NCBI RefSeq assembly: GCF_019745455.1 | Contig: NZ_JAIETD010000020.1 | Span: 1-64,000 of the forward strand | Source: Methylobacterium sp. | GTDB taxonomy: Bacteria; Pseudomonadota; Alphaproteobacteria; Rhizobiales; Beijerinckiaceae | Length of the DNA: 64,000 nucleotides | Direction: 5' to 3' | In this document: piece after piece, positions 24,208 to 37,176 of the stretch | How positions within the stretch are numbered: position 1 is the first letter of the stretch | Layout: every line of letters starts with the position of its first letter | Program-made: the position numbers and the translations under genes | Notes under the pieces: generated by a model | Databases searched by the model: none | Told to the model about the DNA's origin: nothing | Seen by the model: only the letters and a program-made list of their open reading frames with translations

Positions 24208-24507
24208 TCAGGCCTTGGCGGCCTTCTCGGCGACGAGGGCGTCGATGCGCGCACAGAGGTTCTTCAACACGAAGTATTCCTCGGCCGGGACCTTGCCCTC
24301 GTTGACCTCCTGGGTCCAGCGCTCCAGCGGCAGCTTGATCCCGAAGGCCTTGTCCACCGCGAATGCGATATCGAGGAAGGCGAGCGAATCGATGCCGAGA
24401 TCGTCGATCGCATGGCTCTCGGGGCTGATGGTGTCGAGCGGAATGTCGGCGGTCTCGGCGATGATGTCCGCGACGCGGTCGAAGGTGACTGTGGAGGGGT
24501 CGGACAT
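24208..24507 (-). CDS. acpXL: specialised acyl carrier protein AcpXL
   Basis: A 99-residue acyl carrier protein. The phosphopantetheine Ser is in [11 protein letters not shown]. It is longer than housekeeping AcpP (about 78), with an extended C-terminal helix, as in AcpXL of rhizobia. The start at 24507 ([12 protein letters not shown]) fits the family. Upstream in-frame sequence is low-complexity basic and non-coding in character. It is the first gene of the lipid A very-long-chain cluster. Confidence 0.92.
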   Translation of the reverse strand: MSDPSTVTFDRVADIIAETADIPLDTISPESHAIDDLGIDSLAFLDIAFAVDKAFGIKLPLERWTQEVNEGKVPAEEYFVLKNLCARIDALVAEKAAKA

Positions 24508-24852
24508 GGACACTCGCTGGTTTCTCGCACGCCCGGCGGCATCCCTCGCGCTGGGGAAGCGACGTTCGGCGATCGGGGCAGGATGCAGGACGCCCGGTGC
24601 CCCCGGTCGCGCGGTCTTGCGACGCGCAGCGCGCCGCTCGACACGGCGGGTGCGCGATGGCGGTGGCTTACACGAGGGGTGTTGGAGGGGCAACCTTGGC
24701 CTCATTCCGAGTCTTCTCTGCTTGGCGGTTAAACCTTGACGGTTGAACCATCGGTTGCGACCCCGGGGCGGCGACCTATTCCCCCGTGGCAACTCCGCGC
24801 CTATGTCGAGGCCGCGCCGCCCGGCTGCGCCTGAGTCCGAGAGGGCCCGACC
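24508..24852. other. divergent intergenic region acpXL / AI-2E family gene
   Basis: A 345-bp divergent region that must hold promoters for both directions. I see no well-matched -35/-10 pair, no dyad of note and no supported small gene. Confidence 0.45.
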
Positions 24853-25947
24853 ATGGACCGACCCCTGCGGGCCGCGAACGACACCGAGCCGGTTCTGACG
24901 CGGGCGCGATCACAAGCGATTGCCCGCGTCGCCCTCGTCCTCGCTCTGGCGGCTACGGGCCTGTGGGTCCTGCACCCTTTCCTGCCGGCCTTGGTCTGGG
25001 CGGCGATCCTGGCGATCGCTCTCTGGCCGCTCTACGCGAGGGCTGAGCAGCGATGGCCGTCGATTGGCCACCATGTCGCCCTGCCAGCCCTGTTCACGGC
25101 CCTCGTCGCAATCGTGTTCCTGGCGCCGCTCGTGGTGCTCGGCGTGCAGGCGGCGCGCGAGGCCCACGATGCCTTGACATGGGCGAAGGAGGCCGAGCTG
25201 AACGGCATCCCGGCGCCGGAGATCCTGAACAACCTGCCCTTCGGTGCTGCGCAGGCGATGGCCTGGTGGAATGAGAACCTCAGCCATCCCTCCGCCGGCT
25301 CCGACCTGCTGCACCGGTTCGATAACTCCTCGGTTCTCGGCATGACCCGTAGCCTCGGTTCAGAGATCGTCCGGCGCGTCGTGCTGTTCGGGTTCACGCT
25401 GGTGACGCTGTTCTTCCTTTTTCGCGACGGTCGGGCGATCATCGCGCAGGGACTAACTGCGAGCGCCAAGCTGTTCGGCCCGCGCGGCGAGCGCGTCGCC
25501 CGACAGGTCGTTGCGTCGGTCCACGGCACCGTCGACGGCCTCGTCCTCGTCGGGATCGGAGAGGGCTTCCTGCTCGGACTGATCTATTATTTCACCGGCG
25601 TGCCGCACCCGGTCCTGCTCGGGGCACTCACCGCGGTGGCGGCGATGATTCCATTCGGGGCGCCACTGGTCTTCGGAATCGCCGCGCTGCTGCTGCTCGC
25701 CAAGGGCGCGATGGTCGCCGCGGCAATCGTCGTCGCGGCCGGCTTGGTGGTGACGTTCGTCGCCGACCATTTCGTGCGGCCGGCGCTGATCGGCGGCACG
25801 ACCCGCCTCCCCTTCCTTTGGGTCCTGCTCGGCATCCTCGGCGGCGTCGAGAGTTTCGGCCTGCTCGGTCTGTTCCTCGGGCCGGCTGTGATGGCGGCTT
25901 TGATGCTGCTGTGGCGGGAATTCACCGACACTGAGTCGCACGCATGA
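24853..25947 (+). CDS. AI-2E family transporter (PerM-like)
   Basis: A 364-residue integral membrane protein of the AI-2E exporter/PerM family. Two N-terminal helices (about 20-60) and a third near 75-95 precede a soluble segment. [12 protein letters not shown] follows, and the C-terminal helices include the family pattern [11 protein letters not shown] with [13 protein letters not shown]. The substrate is unknown, since members export autoinducer-2 or ions. GAGAGGGC precedes the ATG. Confidence 0.9.
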   Translation: MDRPLRAANDTEPVLTRARSQAIARVALVLALAATGLWVLHPFLPALVWAAILAIALWPLYARAEQRWPSIGHHVALPALFTALVAIVFLAPLVVLGVQAAREAHDALTWAKEAELNGIPAPEILNNLPFGAAQAMAWWNENLSHPSAGSDLLHRFDNSSVLGMTRSLGSEIVRRVVLFGFTLVTLFFLFRDGRAIIAQGLTASAKLFGPRGERVARQVVASVHGTVDGLVLVGIGEGFLLGLIYYFTGVPHPVLLGALTAVAAMIPFGAPLVFGIAALLLLAKGAMVAAAIVVAAGLVVTFVADHFVRPALIGGTTRLPFLWVLLGILGGVESFGLLGLFLGPAVMAALMLLWREFTDTESHA

Positions 25948-25961
25948 AGCGCATCACTTCA

Positions 25962-25998
25962 CCCCTCTGATTCCCAGGTCAGAACGGGATCAGAGGGG
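25962..25998. terminator. convergent hairpin between AI-2E gene and acnA
   Basis: A 10-bp perfect stem, CCCCTCTGAT / ATCAGAGGGG, extendable by CCC/GGG with a bulge. It lies between two convergent stops. No T-run follows on either strand, so it may act as a 3' stabiliser instead of a classical terminator. Confidence 0.5.
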
Positions 25999-26012
25999 CA
26001 GCTTCTTGCTTG

Positions 26013-28712
<2,700 letters not shown>

Positions 28713-28991
28713 GGTGGTTGTCTTCCTCACGAGCGGTTGTCGAACACGCGCAGGCATGACCTGCGCCACGAAGGTCGTGTTCGGCTGGAGCGCTTCTCAA
28801 AAAAGCGCGCGCCGCTCCGGGGGTGCCCGGACAGGATGATGCGCGACGAGCGATTTGGACGCTCGGGATTCGCGCGGCGCAGCCTGGAATCGGTATAGAA
28901 CAGTTCGAAACGGGCCGCTACGCCGCGCGGTGACACGGGACGGCGTGTGTCGTGTCGAGGTCGGCAGAGAATTGAACGTGCAGGACACCTC

Positions 28992-29648
28992 GTGCGGCTG
29001 ACCGCGTCCCATCTCGCCGCCCGCCGCTCCGGCCGCCGCATCTTTTCCGATCTGTCCTTCACCCTCGTCCCCGGCGAGGCGCTGATGGTGACGGGGCGCA
29101 ATGGCGCGGGCAAATCGACGCTGCTGAGCCTGCTGGCCGGCCGGCTGAAGCCCGATGCCGGCACGATCACGGTGGAAGATGTCGGCGAGGCGACGCTGCC
29201 GGAATGTCTTCACGTCGTCGGTCATCGCGACGGGCTCAAAAGTCCCCTGACGGCGGAGGAGAACCTCGTCTTCGCCCGCGATCTCCTCGGCGCGCCGACG
29301 CTGAGCCCCAGAGCCGCCCTGGAGGAACTCGGCCTCGGCCATGCCCTGAAGCTTCCGGTCGCCTATCTGTCGGCCGGTCAGCGGCGGCGGGTGGCCTTGG
29401 CCCGGCTCCTCGTGTGCCGGCGCCCGCTCTGGCTCCTCGACGAGCCCACCGCCGCACTCGATACCGCCTCGCAGGCCGTGCTCGCCCATCTGATGACCCA
29501 GCATCTCTCGGAGGACGGCCTCGTGATTGCCGCGACCCATCAGTCGCTCGGCCTCGAAGGCACCCGCGAACTGAACATCGGCGAGGCGGCGGCACCTCGA
29601 GCTGCGACGTCTCCCCTAACTGCGTCGGCGCCCGAGGTATGGTGGTGA
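28992..29648 (+). CDS. ccmA: heme ABC exporter ATP-binding protein CcmA
   Basis: A 218-residue ABC ATPase. Walker A is GRNGAGKST, the signature is YLSAGQRRRVALARL, and Walker B is WLLDEPTAALD. Its size and its CcmB partner fit System I cytochrome c maturation, where CcmAB releases holo-CcmE. The start is placed at a GTG at 28992 (MRLTASHLAARRSG) after CAGGA. An ATG at 28947 would add 15 residues. It overlaps ccmB by 10 nt. Confidence 0.92.
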   Translation: MRLTASHLAARRSGRRIFSDLSFTLVPGEALMVTGRNGAGKSTLLSLLAGRLKPDAGTITVEDVGEATLPECLHVVGHRDGLKSPLTAEENLVFARDLLGAPTLSPRAALEELGLGHALKLPVAYLSAGQRRRVALARLLVCRRPLWLLDEPTAALDTASQAVLAHLMTQHLSEDGLVIAATHQSLGLEGTRELNIGEAAAPRAATSPLTASAPEVWW

Positions 29649-30313
29649 TCCGCGCCCTCGTCGCCCTCGTCCGCCGCGACCTCCTTCTCGCCGCCCGGGT
29701 GGGCGGTTCGGGCGCGTTGTCGCTCGTCTTCTTCCTGATGATCGTGTCGATCGTCCCCTTCGCGCTTGGGCCGGATCTCAACCTGCTCAGCCGGATCGGA
29801 CCCTCGATCCTCTGGCTCGCGGCAGTGCTCGCCACCTTGATCGGCCTCGACCGACTATTCCAGGCCGATGAGGAGGACGGCTCCCTCGACCTCATGACGG
29901 GGGCGCCGGTCCAGATGGAGGCGGTAGTCCTCGCCAAGGTGCTCGCCCATTGGCTCACCACTGGCCTGCCGCTCGCCCTCGCCTCGCCGCTCTTCGGTCT
30001 GCTGGTGGCCCTCGACGGCACGACCATGGCGGCGACGGCCCTCACGCTCCTCGTCGGCACCCCTGCCCTCACCTTCGTGGGCGCGGTCGGCGCGGCCCTC
30101 ACCGCCTCGATCCGCCGCGGCGGACTCATCCTCGCGGTCGTGGTGCTGCCCCTGATGATCCCGACGCTGATCTTCGGAGTCTCGGCGAGCCAGGCGGCCT
30201 CCGGCGGCACCGTGCCGTTCGCGACGCCCCTGGTGATCCTCTCCGCCTTGAGCCTGATCGCCGCGGTGATCGGCACCCTAGCCGCGGCGGCGGCCCTGCG
30301 CTGGTCTGAGTGA
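29639..30313 (+). CDS. ccmB: heme exporter membrane subunit CcmB
   Basis: A 224-residue protein with six hydrophobic helices and the CcmB features FQADEEDGSLDLM and ASPLFGLLVALD. It partners CcmA in the inner membrane. The ATG at 29639 lies within the last codons of ccmA, so translation is coupled. The remaining ccm genes are 7 kb away (ccmC, ccmD, ccmG at 37.2-38.7 kb), so the maturation genes are split here. Confidence 0.92.
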   Translation: MVVIRALVALVRRDLLLAARVGGSGALSLVFFLMIVSIVPFALGPDLNLLSRIGPSILWLAAVLATLIGLDRLFQADEEDGSLDLMTGAPVQMEAVVLAKVLAHWLTTGLPLALASPLFGLLVALDGTTMAATALTLLVGTPALTFVGAVGAALTASIRRGGLILAVVVLPLMIPTLIFGVSASQAASGGTVPFATPLVILSALSLIAAVIGTLAAAAALRWSE

Positions 30314-30414
30314 CGGTGATTCCGCTCAAGGAGATAGGCTAGGCGGCTTCTCTCCTCCTTGTGGGGAGTGGATGCGTTCAGCTCGGACACGCCGAAACGA
30401 TTGAGCGCAGCCCG

Positions 30415-31194
30415 TCAGGACATCCGCCCCCGCTCCGCGAGACGCGCCTGCCCGGTCGGGCAGAGATCGACCAGCACGCAGGCATGGCAGGCCGGGGCGC
30501 GGTGGCGGCACACCTGCTGGCCGTGAAGCATCAGGACTTCGTGGTTGTCATAGAGCTCCTGCGCGTTCCAATTTTCGGGGAGCTGCCCCCGCAGGACGGG
30601 GTGCGACGGGCCGACATCCATCGACGCCGGAATGAGGCCGGTACGCTGGGCGACGCGGTGGTGATGGCTGTCCACTGGCAGGGCCGGCATCCGGAGCAGA
30701 CTGAAGGCCAGGACGGCGGCGCTCGTCTTCGGACCGATGCCGGGAATCGCCTCCAACCAGCCCCGTGCCTCCGCGACGGGGAGATCCGCCAAAAAATCGA
30801 GGTCGAGTGAACCGCGGCGCTCGCGGACCGCACGCAGGATCGCCTGGATGCGCGGCGCCTTCAGTTCGGGCCAGGTGACGCCGTCGATGAGCGATTCGAC
30901 CTCCGTTACCGGTGCGTCGAGGAAGGTTTTCCAATCGGGGTACCGCGCTCTGAGCGCCTTGAAGGCACGGCCCGACTCGGCGTTGCGCGTCCGGTGCGAG
31001 AGCAGCGAGGAGACGAGTTCGCTGACCGGATCGAGGCTGTGGAAATAGGGTATCGGGCAACCATAGACCGGACAGAGCCGGCGATGGATCTCAAGGGCCG
31101 TGTCGCGCAAAGCCGCCGGATCGGGGCTGCGGCTCCTTGATCGAACGGTGAAGAGGTCGGGTGTCGATGCAATTGCCATAAGACGCGAATCCAC
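30415..31194 (-). CDS. endonuclease III-like HhH-GPD glycosylase with 4Fe-4S cluster
   Basis: A 259-residue HhH-GPD protein. The helix-hairpin-helix is EAIPGIGPKTSAAVL, which keeps the catalytic Lys. The catalytic Asp is in LPVDSHHHR. A C-terminal 4Fe-4S ligand set, C-x6-C-x2-C-x5-C (CRHRAPACHACVLVDLC), is intact. It likely excises damaged bases. It diverges from canonical Nth (HHHR in place of VDTHV-x-R), so substrate range may differ. An ATG at 31179 is an alternative start. Confidence 0.88.
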   Translation of the reverse strand: MDSRLMAIASTPDLFTVRSRSRSPDPAALRDTALEIHRRLCPVYGCPIPYFHSLDPVSELVSSLLSHRTRNAESGRAFKALRARYPDWKTFLDAPVTEVESLIDGVTWPELKAPRIQAILRAVRERRGSLDLDFLADLPVAEARGWLEAIPGIGPKTSAAVLAFSLLRMPALPVDSHHHRVAQRTGLIPASMDVGPSHPVLRGQLPENWNAQELYDNHEVLMLHGQQVCRHRAPACHACVLVDLCPTGQARLAERGRMS

Positions 31195-31234
31195 AAGATT
31201 CGCGCATGGTTCCGATCACGTCATCGCGGTGAGG

Positions 31235-31972
31235 TCACCGGGGCAAGGCGTAGATATTCACCTCCAGCCGATCGTCGGCCCTGTCGCTCAAGTCGGTGAC
31301 GTATTCCTCGATGAAGCGGTCCTGCACCACCAAGTCCTTGGCGTCGAGATAGGCGGTCAGCGTCTCGTAGGTGCCGTCGATGTCGTCGTAGGAGCCCTTG
31401 TGGTTGAAACGCAGGGCCTTGCCGCTCGGGGTGCTGCCGAAGCGGACGTCCTCGCCCAGCGCCGGCTTGCCCTCGGGCACTCCGGTGATCGGGACCATCG
31501 CCTCGAAAAGGAAGCCGTCGTCGTCGGTCTTGGCGAAGACCGCGAGGGGCCTTCCGGCCGGAGCAAGGCCGGCCTTGGCGAGCTCGGCCTCGATGCGCTT
31601 GAAGGCGCCCTGCAGGGTCGGCACCGCCTCCTCCCATTTGGCACGGCCGGCGAGGATGGCGGCGGGCTTGGCCGGTAGCACGACGTCGTCGACGTCGTTG
31701 GTCTCGCCGGGCGTCTCAACCAAGGTCGGCAGCGCGGGAGTGGTGGGTTTCGCTGGCGCCAGCGCCTGGGGGACGGATTGCGCCGGGGCCGGGATCTCGG
31801 GCGTCGCGGGCTTTGCCGGATCTGGCGAGGTCGTCGTCGGAAGTGGGTTCGTGACGGCAGGAGACGGAGACTGCGCCAGGGCAGAGGCGGAAACCGCCAG
31901 GGCGCCGGCCAAGGCACACGGCAGGACACAGGGCAAGACACCAGGAAGGAGCGAGAGGCGAAGGCGGGTCAC
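31235..31972 (-). CDS. exported GyrI/effector-binding-like protein
   Basis: A 245-residue protein with a signal peptide (about 1-33, ending ASALA). A long Pro/Ala/Thr-rich linker runs to about residue 85. A C-terminal domain resembles the GyrI/SOUL-type effector-binding fold, with [19 protein letters not shown] and [19 protein letters not shown]. It is probably a periplasmic small-molecule binder. The function is unknown, and similarity is by pattern only. Confidence 0.65.
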   Translation of the reverse strand: MTRLRLSLLPGVLPCVLPCALAGALAVSASALAQSPSPAVTNPLPTTTSPDPAKPATPEIPAPAQSVPQALAPAKPTTPALPTLVETPGETNDVDDVVLPAKPAAILAGRAKWEEAVPTLQGAFKRIEAELAKAGLAPAGRPLAVFAKTDDDGFLFEAMVPITGVPEGKPALGEDVRFGSTPSGKALRFNHKGSYDDIDGTYETLTAYLDAKDLVVQDRFIEEYVTDLSDRADDRLEVNIYALPR

Positions 31973-32183
31973 TGCGGCACTCCGGCGGCGTCACGTTGAG
32001 GTCGCGCGCTTCACCATGGCGCTTCCGTCACCGTATCGGCGAATGGGTCGACCCGCGAGCCATCGCTTGTGCCGTAACGCACGATGGGGCGCGAGCGCGG
32101 CGGTTCTGCAACGCCGTCCCGGCGTGCGCCCTCCTTCGCTTTGCCCTATAGGCAGCGGATCGCTAACCCGAGCAAACCCACGC

Positions 32184-33068
32184 ATGAGTCCCCTCGCCCA
32201 TCGACGCTTCCTAAAAATGCACGGCGCCGGCAACCGGATCGTGGTCCTCGACCTCCGCGGCTCGAGCAACCGGGTCACGTCGGAGGAGGCTCGGCGCATC
32301 GCGAAGCATCCGCGCTCAAGCTTCGACCAGCTGATGGTGATCCATGATCCCCGCTCGGCGGGCACCGACGCTTACCTGCGGATCTACAACACCGACGGTT
32401 CGGAATCGGGGGCCTGCGGCAACGGTACCCGCTGCGTGGCCTTCGCGATGCTCGACGACCCGGCCATGGCGCGCCCGGCCGAGGGCGGAAGGCTGACCCT
32501 GGAAACGGTCTCCGGCCTCGTCACGGTCGCCAGGATGGCCGAGCGCTCTTTCACCGTCGACATGGGTCGGCCAAAGCTCGCCTGGGACGAGATACCCCTG
32601 GCCGAGCCCTTCCCAGATACCCGCCGCATCGAGCTGCAGGTCGGCCCGATCGACGATCCGGTCCTGCATTCGCCGGGAGCGGTGAGCATGGGCAACCCGC
32701 ACGCGGTCTTCTTCGTCGACCGCGATCCCGACAGCTACGACCTCGGCCGGATCGGCCCGATGCTGGAGAACCACCCGATCTTCCCGGAGCGAGCCAACAT
32801 CTCGCTGGCCTGGGTCACCGGCTACGAGGCTATATGCTTGAGGGTCTGGGAGCGCGGCGCCGGTCTGACCCTCGCCTGCGGCACCGCCGCCTGCGCAGCC
32901 GTCGTCGCGGCTTCGCGCCTCAGAATGATCGGCCGCCACGCCACCGTGAGCCTTCCGGGAGGCGACCTCATGATCGAATGGCGCGCCGATGAGCATGTTC
33001 TGATGACCGGCCCGGTGGCGCTCGAATGGGAGGATGCCTTCCCGCCAGAGATCTTCGAGGCTGCTTGA
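32184..33068 (+). CDS. dapF: diaminopimelate epimerase
   Basis: A 294-residue DapF converting LL- to meso-diaminopimelate for lysine and peptidoglycan. Both catalytic cysteines are present: Cys78 in [10 protein letters not shown] and Cys232 in [11 protein letters not shown]. The start at 32184 ([17 protein letters not shown]) fits the family. The stop is immediately followed by the GTG of mtaB, with no spacer. Confidence 0.95.
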   Translation: MSPLAHRRFLKMHGAGNRIVVLDLRGSSNRVTSEEARRIAKHPRSSFDQLMVIHDPRSAGTDAYLRIYNTDGSESGACGNGTRCVAFAMLDDPAMARPAEGGRLTLETVSGLVTVARMAERSFTVDMGRPKLAWDEIPLAEPFPDTRRIELQVGPIDDPVLHSPGAVSMGNPHAVFFVDRDPDSYDLGRIGPMLENHPIFPERANISLAWVTGYEAICLRVWERGAGLTLACGTAACAAVVAASRLRMIGRHATVSLPGGDLMIEWRADEHVLMTGPVALEWEDAFPPEIFEAA

Positions 33069-34304
33069 GTGGCCGTCGAGACCCTGACCTTCGGCTGCCG
33101 CCTCAACATCGTCGAATCGGAAATCATCCGCCTCCACGCCGAGGCTGAGGGCCGCGACCGCGTCGTCGTCAACACCTGCGCTGTGACGGCGGAAGCCGGG
33201 CGCCAGGCCCGCAAGGCGATCCGAAGGCTCGCCCGGGAGCGGCCCGGCGCGGAGATCGTCGTCACCGGCTGCGGTGCGCAAGTGGAGACAGAGGCCTATG
33301 CGGCGATGCCCGAGGTCGCCCGCCTCGTCGGCAACGATGCCAAGCTGCGGCCCGAGACCTGGCGTGAAAAGCAGATTGGGCCCGCCGAGCGCGTGGCCAT
33401 CGACGACATCATGTCGGCAAGGCGACCGGCCGCGACCTCCCTCGCGCATCTGCCGGGCCATACCCGCGCCTTCGTGCCGGTGCAGAACGGCTGCGATCAC
33501 CGCTGCACCTTCTGCGTCATCCCGTTCGGCCGCGGCAACTCGCGTTCGGTGCCCCTGAACGCGGTGGTCGAGCAGGTCGCACGCCTCGTCGACCATGGCG
33601 GCCGCGAGGTGGTGCTGACCGGCGTCGACCTTACCGCCTATGGTCGCGACCTCGACGGAACGCCGACGCTGGGGCGGCTCGTGCGCGCCATCCTCGCCCG
33701 CGTGCCGGACCTTGCGCGGCTACGGCTCTCCTCGATCGATTCCGTCGAGGTGGATCCCGAACTGATGGAGGCTCTTGCGACCGATAAGCGGCTGATGCCG
33801 CATCTCCACCTCTCGCTCCAGGCCGGCGACGATCTCGTCCTCAAGCGGATGAAGCGGCGGCATTTGCGCGACGACGCAATCCGCTTCTGCGAGGAGGTGC
33901 GGCGCATGCGGACTGGGATCGTGTTCGGCGCCGACCTGATCGCAGGCTTTCCGACCGAGACCGACGAACAGTTCTCACGCAGCCTCGACCTCGTGCGCGA
34001 GTGCGGACTGACGCATCTCCACGTCTTCCCATACTCGCCCCGGCCGGAAACTCCCGCCGCACGCATGCCGCCGGTCGCTGCCGAGATCGTACGCGAGCGC
34101 GCTGCGAGGCTGCGCGAGGCCGGTGCGGCGGCGCTCACGCGCCACCTCGACGCCGAGGTCGGCCTGACGAGGCGGGTGTTGACCGAGCGCGGCGGGACGG
34201 GGCGGACGGAAGAATTCACGGTCGTTCGGCTTGCCGGCGAGCCCGGCGAGATCACCGACGTCGTGATCGCGGGGCACGATGGGCGGGTGCTGATCGCGGC
34301 TTGA
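33069..34304 (+). CDS. mtaB: tRNA t6A37 methylthiotransferase MtaB
   Basis: A 411-residue radical-SAM methylthiotransferase making ms2t6A37 in tRNA. The N-terminal domain carries Cys10, Cys37 and Cys68 for the auxiliary cluster. The radical-SAM motif C-x3-C-x2-C is at 142-149 (CDHRCTFC). A TRAM-like end follows. It starts with GTG directly after the dapF stop. The dapF-mtaB-ftsY order is common in this class of bacteria. Confidence 0.94.
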   Translation: MAVETLTFGCRLNIVESEIIRLHAEAEGRDRVVVNTCAVTAEAGRQARKAIRRLARERPGAEIVVTGCGAQVETEAYAAMPEVARLVGNDAKLRPETWREKQIGPAERVAIDDIMSARRPAATSLAHLPGHTRAFVPVQNGCDHRCTFCVIPFGRGNSRSVPLNAVVEQVARLVDHGGREVVLTGVDLTAYGRDLDGTPTLGRLVRAILARVPDLARLRLSSIDSVEVDPELMEALATDKRLMPHLHLSLQAGDDLVLKRMKRRHLRDDAIRFCEEVRRMRTGIVFGADLIAGFPTETDEQFSRSLDLVRECGLTHLHVFPYSPRPETPAARMPPVAAEIVRERAARLREAGAAALTRHLDAEVGLTRRVLTERGGTGRTEEFTVVRLAGEPGEITDVVIAGHDGRVLIAA

Positions 34305-34340
34305 TGAACCCGCACTCTCGCGAGAGCGAGGCAAAAGAAC

Positions 34341-35057
34341 CTAATCCGACCGCCGTGCCGTCCACCCGCACCCCTCCAATCCCGCCCGCATATGCCCCGG
34401 TGCCGGCGCCTCGACGACGATGGGCGGCTTTCTCGGATAGAGCGGCAGGCTCAGCCGCTGGGCGTGCAGTTGCAGCCCAGGCCCTCCCGAGCGCGGCGCA
34501 TTGCCGTAGATCGGGTCGCCGAGGATCGGCCAGCCCATGGCGGCGCAGTGGACCCGGAGCTGGTGCGTGCGGCCGGTGACGGGGGTCAGGGCGAGCCAGG
34601 TTTGGGTACGGTCGCCGCTGCGTCCCATCACCTGCCAATGGGTCAGCGAGGGATCGCCGGCCGGATCGGTCTTCATCCACCAGCTTCGAGGGTCGTCCGA
34701 GCGCCGGGCCAGCGGCAAGTCGATGCTGCCGGCCTCCTCCGCTGGACCGCCTTCGACGATCGCCCAATAGGTCTTGCCGACGGCGCTGGTGGCAAAAAGC
34801 TTGTTCAAGCGGGCGAGCGCCTTCGGATGCCGTCCTAAAGCCAGGCAGCCGGAGGTGTCGCGGTCGAGGCGGTGCGCGGCTTCCGGCCGGCGTGGCAGAC
34901 CAAACCGCAGGGCGTCGAGCCCGTCAGTGAGCGTCGGTCCACCCTTTGGGCCAGGATGCACCGGCAATCCCGCCGGCTTGTCGATGACGAGGACGAGGCC
35001 ATCGCGATAGAGGAGGCGTGCGCCTATGTCTGCTAGGAGGGCGTCGGCTGAGGGCAT
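34341..35057 (-). CDS. RluA-family RNA pseudouridine synthase
   Basis: A 238-residue pseudouridine synthase of the RluA type, with the catalytic Asp in HRLDRDTSGC and the family segment PVTGRTHQLRVHCAA. No S4 domain is present. It isomerises uridine in rRNA or tRNA, but which site cannot be told. It is convergent with mtaB and divergent from ftsY. Confidence 0.9.
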   Translation of the reverse strand: MPSADALLADIGARLLYRDGLVLVIDKPAGLPVHPGPKGGPTLTDGLDALRFGLPRRPEAAHRLDRDTSGCLALGRHPKALARLNKLFATSAVGKTYWAIVEGGPAEEAGSIDLPLARRSDDPRSWWMKTDPAGDPSLTHWQVMGRSGDRTQTWLALTPVTGRTHQLRVHCAAMGWPILGDPIYGNAPRSGGPGLQLHAQRLSLPLYPRKPPIVVEAPAPGHMRAGLEGCGWTARRSD

Positions 35058-35098
35058 GGCCCTGCGCTAATCAGGCCGGGGCCGGGGAGCAAGCGTGA

Positions 35099-36442
35099 AT
35101 GAGTGAGGACAAGAGACCCGGCTGGCTGCTGCGGCGGATGTTCGGGACGAAGGAGGAGTCCTGGCCGCCGAAGCCGGTGCCGGTTCAGCCGCCCGATCCG
35201 AAACCGGAACCCGTCACGCCGCCGCTCGACTCGCCCGCGTCCCTCTCGGAAGGCCAGCCCGATTTCGCCACGGCTGCGGATGACGTCGCCCACGTTCCGC
35301 TGCCCCCGAGCGAGCCGTCTTCCGTCGAACCCGACGCCAACGCCGTTCCGGACGAGATCGAGGGCGCCGACCTGCAGCCGGTGGAAGGCCAGGAGGAGCG
35401 CCCGCCCGCCGGCACCGCCGGCGATCCGCCGGAGCGCGGCGGCGAGTGGGCCGACACAACGAGCCAGGCCTTTGCGCCCCTGACCTCACCCCCTGAGGTA
35501 GCCAGCACCGAGCCGGAGAAGCGGAGCTGGTGGAGCCGCCTGACGGGGGGCATGAAGCGCACCTCATCCGCTCTCTCAGAACGGGTCACCGGGCTCTTCA
35601 CCAAGCGCAAGCTTGATGCCGATACCCTGGAGGAGCTGGAAGATGCGCTGATCCAGGCCGATTTCGGCGTCGAGACCGCGACGCGGATATCGGAGGCGGT
35701 CGGCAAGGGCCGCTACGAGAAGGGCATCTCCCCCGACGAGGTTCGGTCGATTCTGGCGGCGGAGGTCGAGCGGGCGCTGGCGCCCGTGGCCATCCCGTTC
35801 TCCATCGACACGGCGAAGAAGCCCTTCGTCGTCCTGATGATCGGCGTCAACGGAGCGGGAAAAACCACGACCATCGGCAAGCTCTCGCTCAAGCTGAAGG
35901 CGGAGGGGCATAGCGTCATGCTGGCGGCCGGCGATACTTTCCGGGCGGCCGCGATCGAGCAGCTCAAGGTCTGGGGCGAACGGACCGGCACGCCGGTGAT
36001 CTCCGGCGCACAAGGGGCCGATGCGGCCGGCCTCGCCTTCGAGGCCTTCCAGAAGGCCAAGGTGACGGGCACCGACGTCCTCCTCATCGACACCGCCGGG
36101 CGGCTGCAGAACAAGGCCGGGCTGATGGCGGAGCTCGAGAAGATCCTGCGGGTGATCCGCAAGATCGACGCCTCGGCGCCTCATGCGGTGCTGCTCGTCC
36201 TCGACGCGACGGTCGGACAGAACGCGATCAGCCAGGTCGAGCTGTTCTCGAAGGCCGCCGACGTCACCGGCCTCGTGATGACCAAGCTCGACGGCACGGC
36301 ACGCGGTGGCATCCTGGTGGCGCTGGCGGCGAAGTTCGGCCTGCCGGTCCATTTCATCGGCGTCGGCGAGGGCGTGGACGATCTGGAGCCCTTCGCGGCG
36401 CGCGATTTCGCGCGGGCGATCGCCGGGCTGGAGGCGGATTAG
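35099..36442 (+). CDS. ftsY: signal recognition particle receptor FtsY
   Basis: A 447-residue SRP receptor GTPase. An acidic, Pro-rich A domain occupies about 1-140. The N domain follows, then the G domain with GVNGAGKTTTIGKL, DTAGRLQNKAGLMAEL, TKLDGTARGG and GVGEGVDDLEPF. It docks ribosome-SRP complexes at the inner membrane. GGGGAGC precedes the ATG. Confidence 0.96.
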   Translation: MSEDKRPGWLLRRMFGTKEESWPPKPVPVQPPDPKPEPVTPPLDSPASLSEGQPDFATAADDVAHVPLPPSEPSSVEPDANAVPDEIEGADLQPVEGQEERPPAGTAGDPPERGGEWADTTSQAFAPLTSPPEVASTEPEKRSWWSRLTGGMKRTSSALSERVTGLFTKRKLDADTLEELEDALIQADFGVETATRISEAVGKGRYEKGISPDEVRSILAAEVERALAPVAIPFSIDTAKKPFVVLMIGVNGAGKTTTIGKLSLKLKAEGHSVMLAAGDTFRAAAIEQLKVWGERTGTPVISGAQGADAAGLAFEAFQKAKVTGTDVLLIDTAGRLQNKAGLMAELEKILRVIRKIDASAPHAVLLVLDATVGQNAISQVELFSKAADVTGLVMTKLDGTARGGILVALAAKFGLPVHFIGVGEGVDDLEPFAARDFARAIAGLEAD

Positions 36443-36557
36443 GTGATGGGCATGAGGCGGCGTCTCCGCGTCGCTGGAGGCTCGTCCCTGATCTGATGTA
36501 TAGCGGCCGCGCCGGCAACGCCCTTGCCTGCGCTCGTCGGGACCCGTAGCGACCCTC

Positions 36558-37172
36558 ATGATGCAGATCGAAGCCGTCCCGCCGCAGCGCCACCTGCCGC
36601 CGCTCCTGAAGCTCGTCCTGGAGCTCGGGCCTCTCGTCGTGTTCTTCCTCGCCAATGCCTATGCCGAGCGGTTCGGCGTGACCGCGGACCAGAAGCTCTT
36701 CGTCGCCACCGGGGTCTTCATCCTCGCCACCGTCGTGGCGCTCTCGATCCACTACGCATTGATGCGCAGGCTGCCGATCATGCCGCTCGTATCCGGCGTG
36801 GTGGTGGTGGTGTTCGGCGGACTGACCCTGCTGCTGCAGGACAAGACCTTCATCATGATGAAGCCGACCATTGTGAACACGCTGTTCGGCATGGTCCTGC
36901 TCGGTGGCCTGATCTTCAACAAATCGCTGCTCTCGGTGGTGCTCGACAGCATGTTCGCGCTCACCGAGGAGGGCTGGCGCAAGCTCACCTTCCGCTGGGG
37001 CCTGTTCTTCTTCCTGCTCGCCATCCTCAACGAAGTGGTCTGGCGCACGCAGACGGAGGATTTCTGGGTGAGCTTCAAGGTCTTCGGCATCATGCCCCTG
37101 ACCGTGATTTTCGCGCTCTCGCAGACCCCGCTGCTGATGCGTCACGAGCGCAAGGACGCGCCGAAAACCTGA
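36558..37172 (+). CDS. yciB: inner membrane-spanning protein YciB (septation protein A)
   Basis: A 204-residue polytopic protein with about five hydrophobic helices and the family features [20 protein letters not shown] and LNEVVWR. YciB (IspA/IspZ) is linked to envelope integrity and division. It lies 115 bp after ftsY, as is common in relatives, and is convergent with ccmG. Confidence 0.93.
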   Translation: MMQIEAVPPQRHLPPLLKLVLELGPLVVFFLANAYAERFGVTADQKLFVATGVFILATVVALSIHYALMRRLPIMPLVSGVVVVVFGGLTLLLQDKTFIMMKPTIVNTLFGMVLLGGLIFNKSLLSVVLDSMFALTEEGWRKLTFRWGLFFFLLAILNEVVWRTQTEDFWVSFKVFGIMPLTVIFALSQTPLLMRHERKDAPKT

Positions 37173-37176
37173 ACCT

